Assembly: GCA_004802725.1 (NCBI GenBank)
Contig: SGPM01000333.1
Span: 1-29,813, forward strand
DNA length: 29,813 nucleotides
Direction of reading: 5' to 3'
DNA from: Antrodiella citrinella
Taxonomy: Eukaryota; Basidiomycota; Agaricomycetes; Polyporales; Steccherinaceae
Positions within the stretch are counted from its first letter, which is position 1, and every line of letters begins with the position of its first letter. The position numbers and the translations under genes are program-made. Of the stretch, positions 19,143 to 29,612 are shown piece by piece. Under the pieces are notes generated by a model that made no database searches, was not told the DNA's origin, and was given only the letters and a program-made list of their open reading frames with translations.

Positions 19143-19614
19143 TGATGTGCCCCGATTCTCGCTGGTACCCGCGCGCCGCTATTACGCACCGACTAGCACC
19201 CATCCGCCCCTACCTCGGCACCTTCAGAGACTTCTCGTCCGCTACGTCGACTCGTATTCACGTCCGCACATCCCGGCGAATGACCCGCGCATCACCCGCG
19301 ATGTCCGAAATCCTCGAACTCACGTCCGCGCATCGTCCGAAGCCACGCGAGAGCTACAGCATGCACTATGAAGGTCAACAATTGGTAGTGCACTCGACAT
19401 TGAAAGACTCATACCTTGAGTCAACTCGGTCACGACTCGGACTCGGACTCTGCAGCGGTGCGGCTGAGACAAACTGCTGCGGCGCTACGATATCATGATA
19501 CGGCCACAGAGCATCCTATAAGTACACCGTGACATATAGTCGCCCGGCTAATCGTGTGTTTGTCTTTGTGTTGCAAGAGCCTCTGATTCTAACAAGGACA
19601 AACAAGACGCTACA
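19143..19614 (+). repeat. Candidate LTR (left copy)
   Basis: Starts TGATGTGCC and is near-identical (3 differences) to the sequence from 29613 to the window end. It contains CCTATAAG (19514-19521) as a possible promoter and could end at CTACA (19610-19614). ACC, then TGGCGGAGTTTGAAG from 19618, would be a plausible tRNA primer-binding site. The end is inferred; only the first 200 bp are supported by the second copy. An open plus-strand frame here (18920-19498) is repeat sequence, not a gene. Confidence 0.5.
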
Positions 19615-20198
19615 ACCTGGCGGAGTTTGAAGCCTCAGCTGCACCGGATGGCATTTTCGTCGTCCACGTCATCTGCTACGCCTCGCTGAAGCAAGCACCC
19701 CTCTTCAGACCCGTACAGCTCCGTCAAATCCATGGGGCCAGTACCTATGTTGGAAAAACGTTGCTGACGTCCGCTCTGAGTAAATACTACAGACACGCTT
19801 CAGCTTCATACGCATGAACAGCAGGAGGAGGTAATAAACTACTCATTACTTTGTGCGGTATTAAACGTCATTTAAGCTTCTCTTGTCAGTAGCGTCGACT
19901 CTGACTCCCGTCGAGGTGGCCACAATGCCAGCTGCAGCCGGGGCTTACGACGCCCTGTATGTCAGACACTGTCAGCGGACCAGATCTGCAGGCAAGGCTC
20001 CGCAGTCAGCACCTAGTACTGTCCGGAAGATAGTCTTCCACATCAGTACCTCAGGTGATCGGTGAGGCGTATCGATGCATGTAAGCGCCCATTTACTGCG
20101 TCCGAGTCGATTCATCGAATGCGTGATGCCTCGCGTCGTGCGTGGCCATAAGCAAGCCTAGCCCGACGCGTGCCCAACATCGATATCTGGATTCTGCA
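19615..20198. other. Stretch without a supportable gene
   Basis: Between the candidate LTR and the FunK1 promoter. A 60-codon plus-strand frame (19883-20065) follows an acceptor-like TTCTCTTGTCAG but has no recognisable partner exon or family. Confidence 0.35.
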
Positions 20199-20245
20199 CT
20201 CTCCCTTCTCTCTCCTTCTCTCTCCTTCTCTCCTCCTCTCTCTCT
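20199..20245 (+). promoter_or_regulatory. Pure pyrimidine (CT) tract upstream of the FunK1-like gene
   Basis: 47 consecutive C or T bases end 55 bp before the ATG at 20301. Such CT-rich stretches commonly precede transcription starts in filamentous fungi, so this is a likely core promoter element. Confidence 0.55.
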
Positions 20246-20300
20246 GAATCCTGATCGCGGCAGAGGGAAGACTGGCACTTTCCGTATTGCAATTTGCAGC

Positions 20301-21180
20301 ATGAGATCCTACTCCGACTTTCACGAAGTCGCCGTCGACACCTTCATGAAATATGTCCCCACCTGCCCTGACTTCAATGCCGATGACTTTGACACTACCA
20401 TGGATCTTACCTATCTTGATGTGCGGAGCGGCGAGTCGAGAAATGAGAAGAGGACCTACCCTTCCACTGTGAGCTCTTTTAATGCTAGCATCATATTATT
20501 GCTAACCATCACTCGTTTATCCGTTGTTATTTCAGTGTGACTTCGTTGGACGAGCTTTGTTGCTGAAGAACAGGGCAAAAGATGGAGGTTTTGTCTGCAA
20601 GGATGTCGCCGATTGGCCAGACTCGGCACTCCTACACGAGTCAAATCATTCAGACAGCCGCCGCGCCGATGTCAACATTTACAAGAACGAGCATTCGTTT
20701 CTTTGGGACGGCGATTTTGTGGACAGGACACGCTGCTCGGACAAGGCACGTGTGGAGCACGCGGCTCCCAACTCCTTTGCGCTTGTAGTCATACCTGGGG
20801 AGTGTAAGCTCGTCCATCCTGGTTTTTCATCCACTTCCTCCCAGCCCTTCCTCCCAGATACCGAGGCCGCGGCAAAGACACGGAGTCAGTTGTGCGACTA
20901 TATCACGGAGATCCAACTACCCCAGCATAGATCCTTCGTCTACGCATTCTATATTTTTCGGACCACGGTTCGCCTCATGCGCTGGGACCGCGATGGCACT
21001 GCTGTGTCGCAACCGATTGAACTCAAGAACGAAACGGAGCGCGAGAAGTTCTTTGAATTCTTTTACTGTCTTCGCAACGCGACAGACACCCAAATCGAAT
21101 TTGACCCCACGGTCACCATGATTCTTCCGAGTCCTGCTCTCTGCCGCCTGAGTTGCCGATTCCAGGAACGGCAGATCTGA
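20301..21180 (+). CDS. FunK1-type fungal protein kinase fragment (N-terminal part only)
   Basis: Two exons, 20301-20468 and 20536-21180, phase 0, 270 aa. The text fits the N-terminal region of fungal-type (FunK1) kinases: a start like FHEVAVDTFMKYVPTCPDF, then GECKLVHPGFSS, a stretch rich in K, T and Q (AAAKTRSQLCDYITEIQ), HRSFVYAFYIFRTTVRLMRW, DRDGTAVSQPIEL, EKFFEFFYCLRN and FDPTVT. Family members go on to a kinase catalytic domain; here the frame stops soon after FDPTVT and no kinase motifs (HRD, DFG) follow before the transposase at 21548. It is therefore a truncated, probably inactive copy. Function beyond the family label cannot be inferred. Confidence 0.72.
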
Positions 21181-21547
21181 TATCATGCAAACTGATCAGA
21201 CACAATTTACGCCACGGCTTATTTAAGAGTTTAGCGCCCGTAGGTCACTGGCAGTCCCTCTTTGGACTCGAAAGAACGAACGACTCGGTCGGCGACTCAC
21301 CTACACGGCCAGAGGTTAGTATAGCCTGTGGTTGAAACAAATATTATGACGCGGCGTCAAAGGCCGGTTTAACCCGGTGTTGAATTTGCTTTGACCCCTT
21401 CTCATACCCGATCGTATTACGCTCGCCTCAAATTTTAATTTGGCTTCACCTTCACTTTTGCGCGAGTTGCATTGAGTTTAAACTGAATCTTGATACGCGA
21501 GTGGCAACTCTGTGAAGACTCTAACTTCGCGCTTCAAGTCCAGTACG
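21181..21547. other. Spacer before the second transposase
   Basis: About 370 bp with no gene. It contains TTATTTAAG at 21218-21226. The kinase part missing from the FunK1 fragment is not here, so the junction between kinase fragment and transposon probably lies within this stretch. I could not define an inverted repeat. Confidence 0.35.
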
Positions 21548-24500
21548 ATGCTCGAGGACGGGATTGATCCTGACGGTAAGGCATTACACACTATTCACTT
21601 GATACATATCTGATTTTGACGCCCTTCAGTCTGGGAGGACCTGAGAGTTAAAGATCTTGCGGGTTATGACCTTTGGAGATGCAAAGTTTGCGACCGTGAC
21701 AGCACCAATGCTCACCGTACCTCAAACCGCGCCTCGTCATGTAGGCAGTATCAAGCACCAGGCGCAGCTCGAAATCATTCAACGTGCACGACTTGAGACC
21801 GAGGTCGAGCACACGGACAGCTCAAAGCCGACTACGTCAACGTCCGTTAGCGGCGCTGAGACCTCCCAGCAGATTGTGCAAAGTGCGTTGACCGCACTTC
21901 TTGCTTCTATGTCTGGCGAGGCTCCTGGGCCGGAAACGGCCTCTGAAATGAATTCCGGCTTCGACCTTCCAAGGACGCCCAGCCCAGTGTTACCAATCGT
22001 CAACTGGAACCTCATAGCAGCAGGCGGGGACACCGAGCTTGACGCGACCCCGGCTTCTGCAGAGGATGAAGCCGTACAGGAACTCGCCCGCGCGTTGCAG
22101 GTGCACATGGGTACCGACTGGCTTTCCGATGATGAAGATGTCGAACGGGACGATGTAGAGGATCAGGAAGTACCGGAGCCAACAGTCTCAGGTTTGTCGT
22201 ATGCAGCAGTGTGATTCTGCACTCACTGACTATACTTGTCCAGGTAACGATTATGACGCAAACCGAGGAGGTCGTACGCGAGCGCGCACGCGTGATCACG
22301 CAGAGTTCTCTCGTATTTGGTACCCCTGGCATGATAAAATTGTAAAGACATGTCCTCTCCTTCTTTAACACGCAACTGACAGAACTTGAATGTGTAGACT
22401 TGCACCCTTGATATCCTCATGCACCTTCCTCGCAGCGTGTTCTCCCAACGCCAGCTCGATCTCTTCCTTTGGTTACTCAAGATCAACGACGTGGACGACG
22501 TCCCGAGTGTGCGGTCAATGCAGCAGCTAAACGCCCGTCTGCAACGCATGTGCGGTATCGACACCATCCAGTACCAAGGAGCCCTCGGCCATACATACCA
22601 CGTCAACGATCTTCGTCAGATCATATCGCAGGTAAGTGTCACGTGTAGAAAGTACTTTTACTTTATGCTTGATCATGTTTCGCAGGAGATGGCCAACCCC
22701 AAAGTCCGGCCTCATCTTCATTTCTATCCTGAAGATACCCGCGGCGCGAAGCTCGATGAAGGACGCCAAGGGTCACGCTGGCTGGATGAAATGCCAGACG
22801 AATGTCTGACGCCGATGGCTCGCTTTGGGGTACAAGACTACTTCATACACGAGCCTGCCCTTCTCCGCACCGGCCATGTCGTTATGCCTTACCGTTGGTT
22901 CACGCGCATGGAAGAGGGGAAAAATCAAATCTACGCAAAATGTTGGCAGATGCAACCAGTTGCGAACGACACAGGCCGCGGTTGGCGCGTCGTCAAGCGC
23001 AGCGGCTTGGAGATCCGACAGGAACTCTTCCTGCAAACATTTCCAGAGCTGTTGCGGGATCATGCCCTATTCGACCTGCCAAGTCCGGCCAATATTTTCG
23101 GTATGCATTACTTTGACTCTGACTTACTCTTTAACTGAGTTTAATCTAGATGTCCTGGATTTTGCCACCGGAGAGAACTCTGCTTGGGATTGCACAGACC
23201 CTGCCATTGGTAATCGGTGGCGCGCTCTCGCTAAGGGTAATCGAGTCATGGGTTTCGGCTTATGGTACTACTGCGACGACACATCTGGCAACATGTCGAA
23301 GAAATGGAACGAGCACAACAGCGTTCTCGTCACACCGGCAGGTCTACCGCGTCATGAGGCCCAAAAGGAATACAATGTACATTTCCTCTGTACGTCAAAC
23401 CTTGCACCACCGCTGGAGATGATGGACGGGGTAGTGGAGCAACTAGAGTATGTCCCGACAGTCTTCAATCTTCAACTCGTGTTGCATTCCTGACCTGATT
23501 CTATGTTACAGGCAAGCACAGGATGAAGGTGTATGGGCGTGGGACTGCGAATTGAACGAACCGGTGCTGCTGGTACCATTCGTTCTAGCTCTCTTGGGCG
23601 ATAATCCTATGCAAAGCGAGTTTGCATGTCACATTGGCCTACGCGGTAAATTTTTCTGTCGCAACTGCTGGGTCAAGGGGCACGATGCTGCCGATCGTGA
23701 CAATATTCCCTCCGAGTCTGAGCCAGCTGCATCCGCCGCAGCGAGCACTGCGGATCACGACAATGTCATCAGAGAAAGCGAAAGTGTTGCCGGATCCAGT
23801 GACAACGAAAGTGTTCGTAGCGCTGACAGCAACGCGTCTGGCAAGACCAGGAAAGCGAAGGGCAAGGGAAAGAAGGTGATCGAGAGCATGTCAGCTATGG
23901 TCAATCGAGTGAAGGCGTTCCTCAAGGTACGCCTTACAGGCTATGTGCTGTCGTCTTCACCATTCTCACCGTTTGACACTATTGTATAGGTTGGCAAGCC
24001 ACGCAATAGAGCGGAGACCGTCAAAACATTAAGATCGTACTTCACGGAAGCATCAAAAGTTGACACGAAGACCAAACTCGCGAAGGCACGCACGGAAACC
24101 GGGGTGAAAGACACGTACCAGATGGTATTTCTGGACAAGCTTTTTTCGTCATACAAACACAAGCGGCAGCACCATCGGCAGGCCGCGCTTGATGAAAAAG
24201 TTGCTATGATGGACATTGAGAAAACCTTAAGCCCTGTGTGGCGCATCCGCGGTAAGTTCAGGTCTATTAGTAGTATTTTGGCTCGCAGCTCAAACTCATC
24301 TCCGTAATGTAAAATAGGGTTAGATCCTCACTCCGACACACCAGTCGAAATCTTGCATGTCGTTCTTCTCGGATTCGTCAAATATCTATGGCGCGATGTT
24401 GTTCAAAACCAGCTCAAGAATCAGGATCAGAAGAAGGCGGATCTAGCGTCGAGACTCTCTTCTTTCGACGTTACAGGTCTTGGTATCTCTCCGCTGGCTG

Positions 24501-26177
24501 GGCAGACTCTCGTCCAATACGCAGGTTCTCTCACAGGCCGAGACTTTCGTGCGATTGCTCAAGCAGCCCCGTTCGTGTTATATGATCTTGTCTCGCAAGA
24601 TTGTTTCAGCACTTGGGTTGCGCTGTCTAAGCTGATACCTCTTATATGGCAACCGGAGATACGTGACGTTGAAGCGCATATTGTACGTTATATCAGATCG
24701 TCTATGATACAACTCGCTAAGCCTTCCTTTCGTTCCGTTTAGGCTCTGCTGGAGAAAGAGATCAATCACTTCCTCCTCTGTGCTGCTCGTTGGACGGTGC
24801 GATGGTTCAACAAACCAAAATTCCACCTCCTCCTTCACTTACCAGATCACATTCGTCGCTTTGGCCCTGCAATCATCTTTGCCACGGAGGTGTTTGAATC
24901 CTTCAATGCTGTTATACGAGCCAAAAGCATTCACTCCAATCGCCAAGCTCCTTCTCGCGACATTGCACGTGCATTTGCTCAAGGCAACCGCATACGCCAC
25001 TTGCTAAGTGGTGGCCTGTTTGTCGCTGTTACCGAAAGCTCAGAAACATCCGAGTCAGATCATCCAGCAGACCACAGCACAGATTCTCCCCCTCGTGCTC
25101 GTTTCTCATTTGACCGACAGTCTTGGCAACGTGTGGGCTCCGGCCCATCTGGTCTTGTTCACACCCCTAACACAGTCACGCAGTATCTTGGACTCGACTC
25201 GTACATGAACCAAGGACGTACGATTGGCGGCTTTTGTTCTCTCGACGACAAACCGGCTCGGCCCTTTTCTGCGTTAGTGGCAGCAAACCTTCTTCCCCAT
25301 GATAAACGGTGGAAGAATCACGAGACGCAGAGATTCCGGACCGCCCATGAACTTCACTTGAACAATGGCGATAAATGTATTCCTGGAAGTTCGTATGTCA
25401 TCCTCCGTCTTGCCGGCCATACTTCAACTGGCGAGACTTGTGTTGTGCGGGTGGAGGAGATCATCTCAGTGCAAGGCTCTCCCAATGCGCTGAGCTCAAG
25501 GCCGGACTTTGTTGTGGTACAGAGAATAGATGTTTCTCGGGTGGCAGATAGCTATGCAATGCCGCTTGTCACCATGAGCAAGCAGTACGCTGTTGTTCCA
25601 CTCGATGTATGTCCTCTTCTCACTCTTTCACGTGCTCAAACTCATAATTTTCCAGACTCTTTTATGCACTGTCAACGTCCAACATAATTGTGCCGTCCAC
25701 GGATGTGACCTCTCTGCACATCGGCCCGTTTTCCAGGAGCGAGTCGAAACTCAATTCACACGCGCCGCCACAGCACATCGTCTCCCTCATGATTTGGTGC
25801 TCAACACTGCACAAATGCGAGATGCAGTTTTGTTACAGAAGTTCCGGATAGCTTCGGCAGACTTGGAGATGGATAGTGTGGTCACTGCAAGCGTTGCACG
25901 AGAAATTAACGCGGAGAAGACTAAGAGACAACAGGCATCCGCCGCGTCTGTTGTTCCTGCTGTCACGTCTGGTCCTCGAGCTTCTGGTGTGGCCTCCGGT
26001 GGTGAACGTCGTCAGGCAAATCCATTACTTGGACGATCGCTTCGCATTGAGACACTTAACCGTGCCTCATATCAAGACTCCGCTGGAAGTTTGGGAGGTT
26101 CGACAGTGGATGCGGAGAGGTCTCGGACGTTGCAATGGATAGATAATTCTCAGGGTACGGGCACATTCAGCCGTTAG
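21548..26177 (+). CDS. Second tnp2-like transposase, divergent from the first, with an apparent frameshift
   Basis: Eleven exons: 21548-21575, 21630-22191, 22244-22341, 22398-22631, 22686-23100, 23150-23447, 23512-23926, 23990-24251, 24318-24682, 24743-25606 and 25656-26177; about 1353 residues. The N-terminus has LWRCKVCDRDS and, in another frame, HVGSIKH: together a BED-like C2H2 finger split by a shift near 21715-21745 (exons sum to 4063 nt, one off a multiple of three). The rest is open: CTLDILMHLPRSVFSQRQLD, WYYCDDTSGNMSKKWNEHNS (core strand with DD), LLGDNPMQSEFACHIGLRGK, CRNCW, GLDPHSDTPVEILHVVLLGF, FHLLLHLPDHIRRFGPAI, TEVFESFNAVIRAKS and a terminal QHNCAVHGC knuckle. This is a known basidiomycete transposase group related to tnp2 RNase-H-fold enzymes. 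Linker residues after CRNCW are acidic and serine-rich. It may be recently inactivated, unless an unusual splice restores the finger. Confidence 0.82.
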
Positions 26178-26210
26178 ATTGTTTATAAAGGCATATTACT
26201 ATACAATTGT

Positions 26211-27155
26211 CTATGGGAAGTCGTATTGATACTGTGAACTCTCCATTTCTGGTATGGGAAGACCCTGATTCTCTAGCGCGCTGAACAAGTCTGCGTTCCG
26301 ATCTTCAGTCCATTTGAGGTCAGTCTTCGTCTCCATCAGCTCCAACAGTGTATCCCCCAAGGTACGCTGGTAGTGGTTGGTTTGATGCGCAACCATCTCG
26401 CGTACCTTCAGTATGATAACCTTCTCTATAGCAGATACTTCCATCATCTCTCCTGCAGCAGAATCCGAGTCACTTGGCACGGCGGTGTCTTGAAGTTCTG
26501 TAAAGACAGAATGGTCAGGACTCAGCATCGAGTCTCTTCTGGAAGACTATATTATATGTACGTGGCAATTGTTCATGTGTCGGAGAAGAGGCTTCTATGC
26601 GATCACGGTCATGATGTTCAACTGACTCCGACTTGACAGTATCAGAAGTTTTCTTGAAGGTGAGCTCTGCAGTCAATGGTCAGAAATGAGATATCGTTCT
26701 AATGGTCAATAGCTTACCTTGACCAACATCATATAAGTCTCGGACGAATTGCGAGTCAGTTGCCTGACTGTCTAAGGGACCACCTGTGCGATACAAACTG
26801 CAACACCGTCCATTCAATGCAACGAAGATACATATCAAGATATGACCTACTGTGATGTCATCCTGGATGTTTCTGTTGCCACACGACGTTTAGGACGAGG
26901 ATTCATCGCAGGAGGCATATCCGGAGATCTAGAGCGCTTCCGAGTCAAAGTTGTCAGTCTGCCAGCACTGGATCTGAGTGGCAGCCAGACCGTAAGTGGC
27001 CATCGTCGGATGTATCATTTTAGACTCACTCACTGCTTGATCTTTAGAACCTTGGGGAATTTAGTATCTTCCATGATATGTGGTAGCTGTTGTGGCTTGG
27101 ACATGCAAGGTGGCGCCACACAGGAGGCGGGTGAGCCGGAGTCATCAAGTCTCAT
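26211..27155 (-). CDS. Small nuclear coiled-coil-like protein (gene E)
   Basis: Five exons: 27155-27034, 26973-26851, 26767-26718, 26666-26562 and 26497-26211; 687 nt, 228 aa, in frame across all four splices with mixed phases. The middle carries basic nuclear-type clusters (TRKRSRSPD, NPRPKRR). The C-terminal 90 residues are helical and charged (EKVIILKVREMVAHQ, LLELMETKTDLKW). No known domain. The start is uncertain: a CATATAAG box at 27162-27169 lies only a few bases before the first ATG, so the in-frame ATG at 27104 may be used instead. The exon 3 acceptor skips an earlier AG that would give a stop. It converges on the second transposase with 33 bp between stop codons and diverges from gene F. 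Possibly an accessory gene of the same element, by position only. Confidence 0.65.
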
Positions 27156-27161
27156 CACCTC

Positions 27162-27286
27162 TTATATGAAATTACACTCCCGCTGACGCGTTCCCCCGAC
27201 GCGTTGTCGATCTGTCACGTTCGTGTCTTGTTGAATCGCATTCAACAGTATTTTTACACGTGATGGACCGTTGCGTCGTATTTAAA
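27162..27286. promoter_or_regulatory. Shared divergent promoter with paired ACGCGT boxes
   Basis: Between genes E (-) and F (+) are two GACGCGTT repeats, with ACGCGT at 27186-27191 and 27199-27204, 13 bp apart. A TATA-like TATTTAAA (27279-27286) lies about 70 bp before the gene F ATG, and CATATAAG (minus strand, 27162-27169) faces gene E. ACGCGT is the MluI cell-cycle box bound by MBF in yeasts; a role in timing expression to S phase is inference. Confidence 0.55.
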
Positions 27287-27354
27287 GGATGACGAGTCTT
27301 CCTGTGTGGTGAGTTTGTCGTCTGTGTCCCCTCGCCCTGTACCACCGCTCACTC

Positions 27355-29387
27355 ATGCCTTCCCATGACCGTGATCACTGGTCCAGCCCCCCATTGGACC
27401 ATGACAATCATCGACCCCCGTCTTTTGGTGCTTCCAACCCAATGGACATTCATGGCCTGGTCTCGCCAATCCCCCCTTCGCATACCATGCACTCTTTGTC
27501 GACCAGCACCCACGGTCACACGCAGACTCACATGTCTCTCAGCCATACGACTGCTCCCAGGCCTCCGGCTCGGATACAACACGAACTGCAGCCAGGTATG
27601 TAACATACGAGTCCTGATTGCGACACCAAGTAAAAACTTGAAATATCCGTACAAGTACTATGTTTGACGGTCCTGCCCCGCCATTCACTGCTAGCCAACG
27701 CGAACTTCATCATGTACCACCTCAGCCAGAACTTCAGTACCACGATCGTGACACCCGGCTTCAACGTCGCAGTCAACATGAGCACCATTATCCCGAGTCG
27801 GTATCTCCTTGTCCTGCGCCACGACAGCTATCCCACTTAGGCACCGGTGACCACGGCGAATTTGATCAGTCGAATTTCGACTTGCATGGTCAGTCATCGC
27901 TGGAGCGAAGCTCGTCCACACCCGGGCCCTCTCGTACGACTACAGGTCCCAATGTCCATCCCACACAGGCTGCTGCTCAGAACGCCGGGACGTCGTCATT
28001 TGCAGTAACAGCTTTATTCGTTGAGAAGCTATGCAAAGACTTCAAACTCGAAGCAGAGCAGAGCACTACACTACATACGTTCAGTCAGGTATGCATTCGT
28101 TTTGTTTGTGCTGAAGAGTTCTGCTCATCTTGGCTCACAGCTGGGGGGCATGGATCCCAATGTATCGCATTTTGACCTGGCCACCCGCGTCTTCATGTTG
28201 GGCATAATCCTGTCTCAGTCCGCCGAACTTCAGCGCCAGGCTCGTCATAAGCAGCTTGAAGGCATTGATATGAAGGTGTTACTGCAGGACCTGTACATCC
28301 GACTAGAAGACACATTCATTTTCAGTAAGGAACAACGGGTATGTCCGCCTCCGCTTCACAACGAAAGACGTCTATGTACTGACTCAATCATCTCGCTTCT
28401 GACTGTCACGGTGCCATATGCTAGGCTAACATGCGATCAATTGCACAAGATGTCATGTATCAACATACGAGAACAACGTACAAGACGATGCACGTTGATG
28501 TTGAGGTAGCACCTACACAACTCTGTTATTCTTTTGGTTGAAACTTGACGTATTCTTTGTTTTCAGAAGATCCTTCGTACTCACTCCATCAACTATTCGT
28601 TCAACAACGTCTTCGGCAAACCCGCACGAGAGCAGCAGCTGGTGCAAGAATTGAAAAAAGTCTGCTCGTCTGTGCGCAATGCATTCCGACTAGATGTAAG
28701 GCTTCGGACACAGCGACCTGATCAACTGTGCTCACGTCTCATTGACAGCTGGTCAAGAGTCTCTTTGGCAAGCATACTGAACCCCTTTCCCGATTCACGT
28801 TCAATTCAGCAATGAAATACAAGCAAGGCGGCAACGGAGAAGGTCTGGACCCAAAATTCATGATCCATCTGGCAATCCTTGTATGTACTCTCAATTGTTC
28901 AGGTGAACACCGAGACTTATATGTGATACTACCACTGTACAGCGACGATTCTGCATTGATCATCCTGAAATCGCGAAAGCGCAGCTGCTCACAGGATCCG
29001 AGTCAGATGTTGATTCTGAATTGGAAGAGGGCAATCCAACACCGAGGAAACGTCGCAAAGGAACAGGTGGCGGTCGCATTCCGAATGGAGAAGATTTCTG
29101 GAGCAGGATGGATAAGTTTTTTGCAGATGGAATCGCTGCACGGGGGCGTAGCCTGACCGCGGAGCCTTGGAAAGTGTGGGTATATATTGTCCTATAGAAC
29201 TAAACTGGCTCATGTCATATGGTGCCCTTCTAGCTACAGCGACGAATGTGTCAGTAGAGACAACGCAAGATACGACCCAACGGTACATACCTCTGCGATG
29301 TCGTCGCCCTTTCCGGCACCAAGCTTCACTCCGGAGCCTTCGTCGATGGGGGCCACACAGCTCAGTTCACTGATGGCCATGTCGTAA
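27355..29387 (+). CDS. Multi-exon nuclear-type protein of unknown function (gene F)
   Basis: Seven well-phased exons: 27660-28088, 28141-28338, 28425-28505, 28567-28695, 28749-28880, 28943-29175 and 29234-29387; 1356 nt, 451 aa. An upstream exon 27355-27595 (H, S and P rich, starting MPSHDRDHW) fits the TATA box at 27279 but does not join 27660 in frame with any good acceptor I can see, so either 27660 is the true start or the 5' part is damaged. Residues about 110-330 are helical (ALFVEKLCKDFKLEAEQ, VQELKKVCSSVRNAFRLDLV, KYKQGGNGEGLDPKFMIHLA). A basic stretch TPRKRRKGTGGG precedes FWSRMDKFFADGIAARG, and the C-terminus is S and P rich. The layout resembles a large family of uncharacterised agaricomycete proteins; I cannot name a function. 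Confidence 0.7.
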
Positions 29388-29612
29388 CTGCCGCCACCGG
29401 TGAGAAATCCTATTTGCTGTAGCGTATATTGTTCTATTGCAGCTCAAACATAAACATAAACATGTGTAAGTAACTTGAAGATTTAAACGTACCATAGCTC
29501 TTTTGTCTCATAAAATACATCTCCTATTGCCACAATTGACTGTCTTGACACGCTATTGGCACTTGCATGCGGGGCACTGCGGGCGACCTTATTGTTGGCA
29601 TTGAGAGAGCGC
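29388..29612. other. Spacer between gene F and the right candidate LTR
   Basis: No gene. A short ATAAACATAAACATGTG repeat lies at 29449-29465. The purine-rich TTGAGAGAGCGC just before 29613 could serve as a weak polypurine tract if the following sequence is an LTR. Confidence 0.35.

Noticed and set aside
18920..19498. Plus-strand open frame of 192 codons
   Set aside because: It overlaps the LTR-like repeat whose near-identical copy lies at 29613; better explained as repeat sequence.
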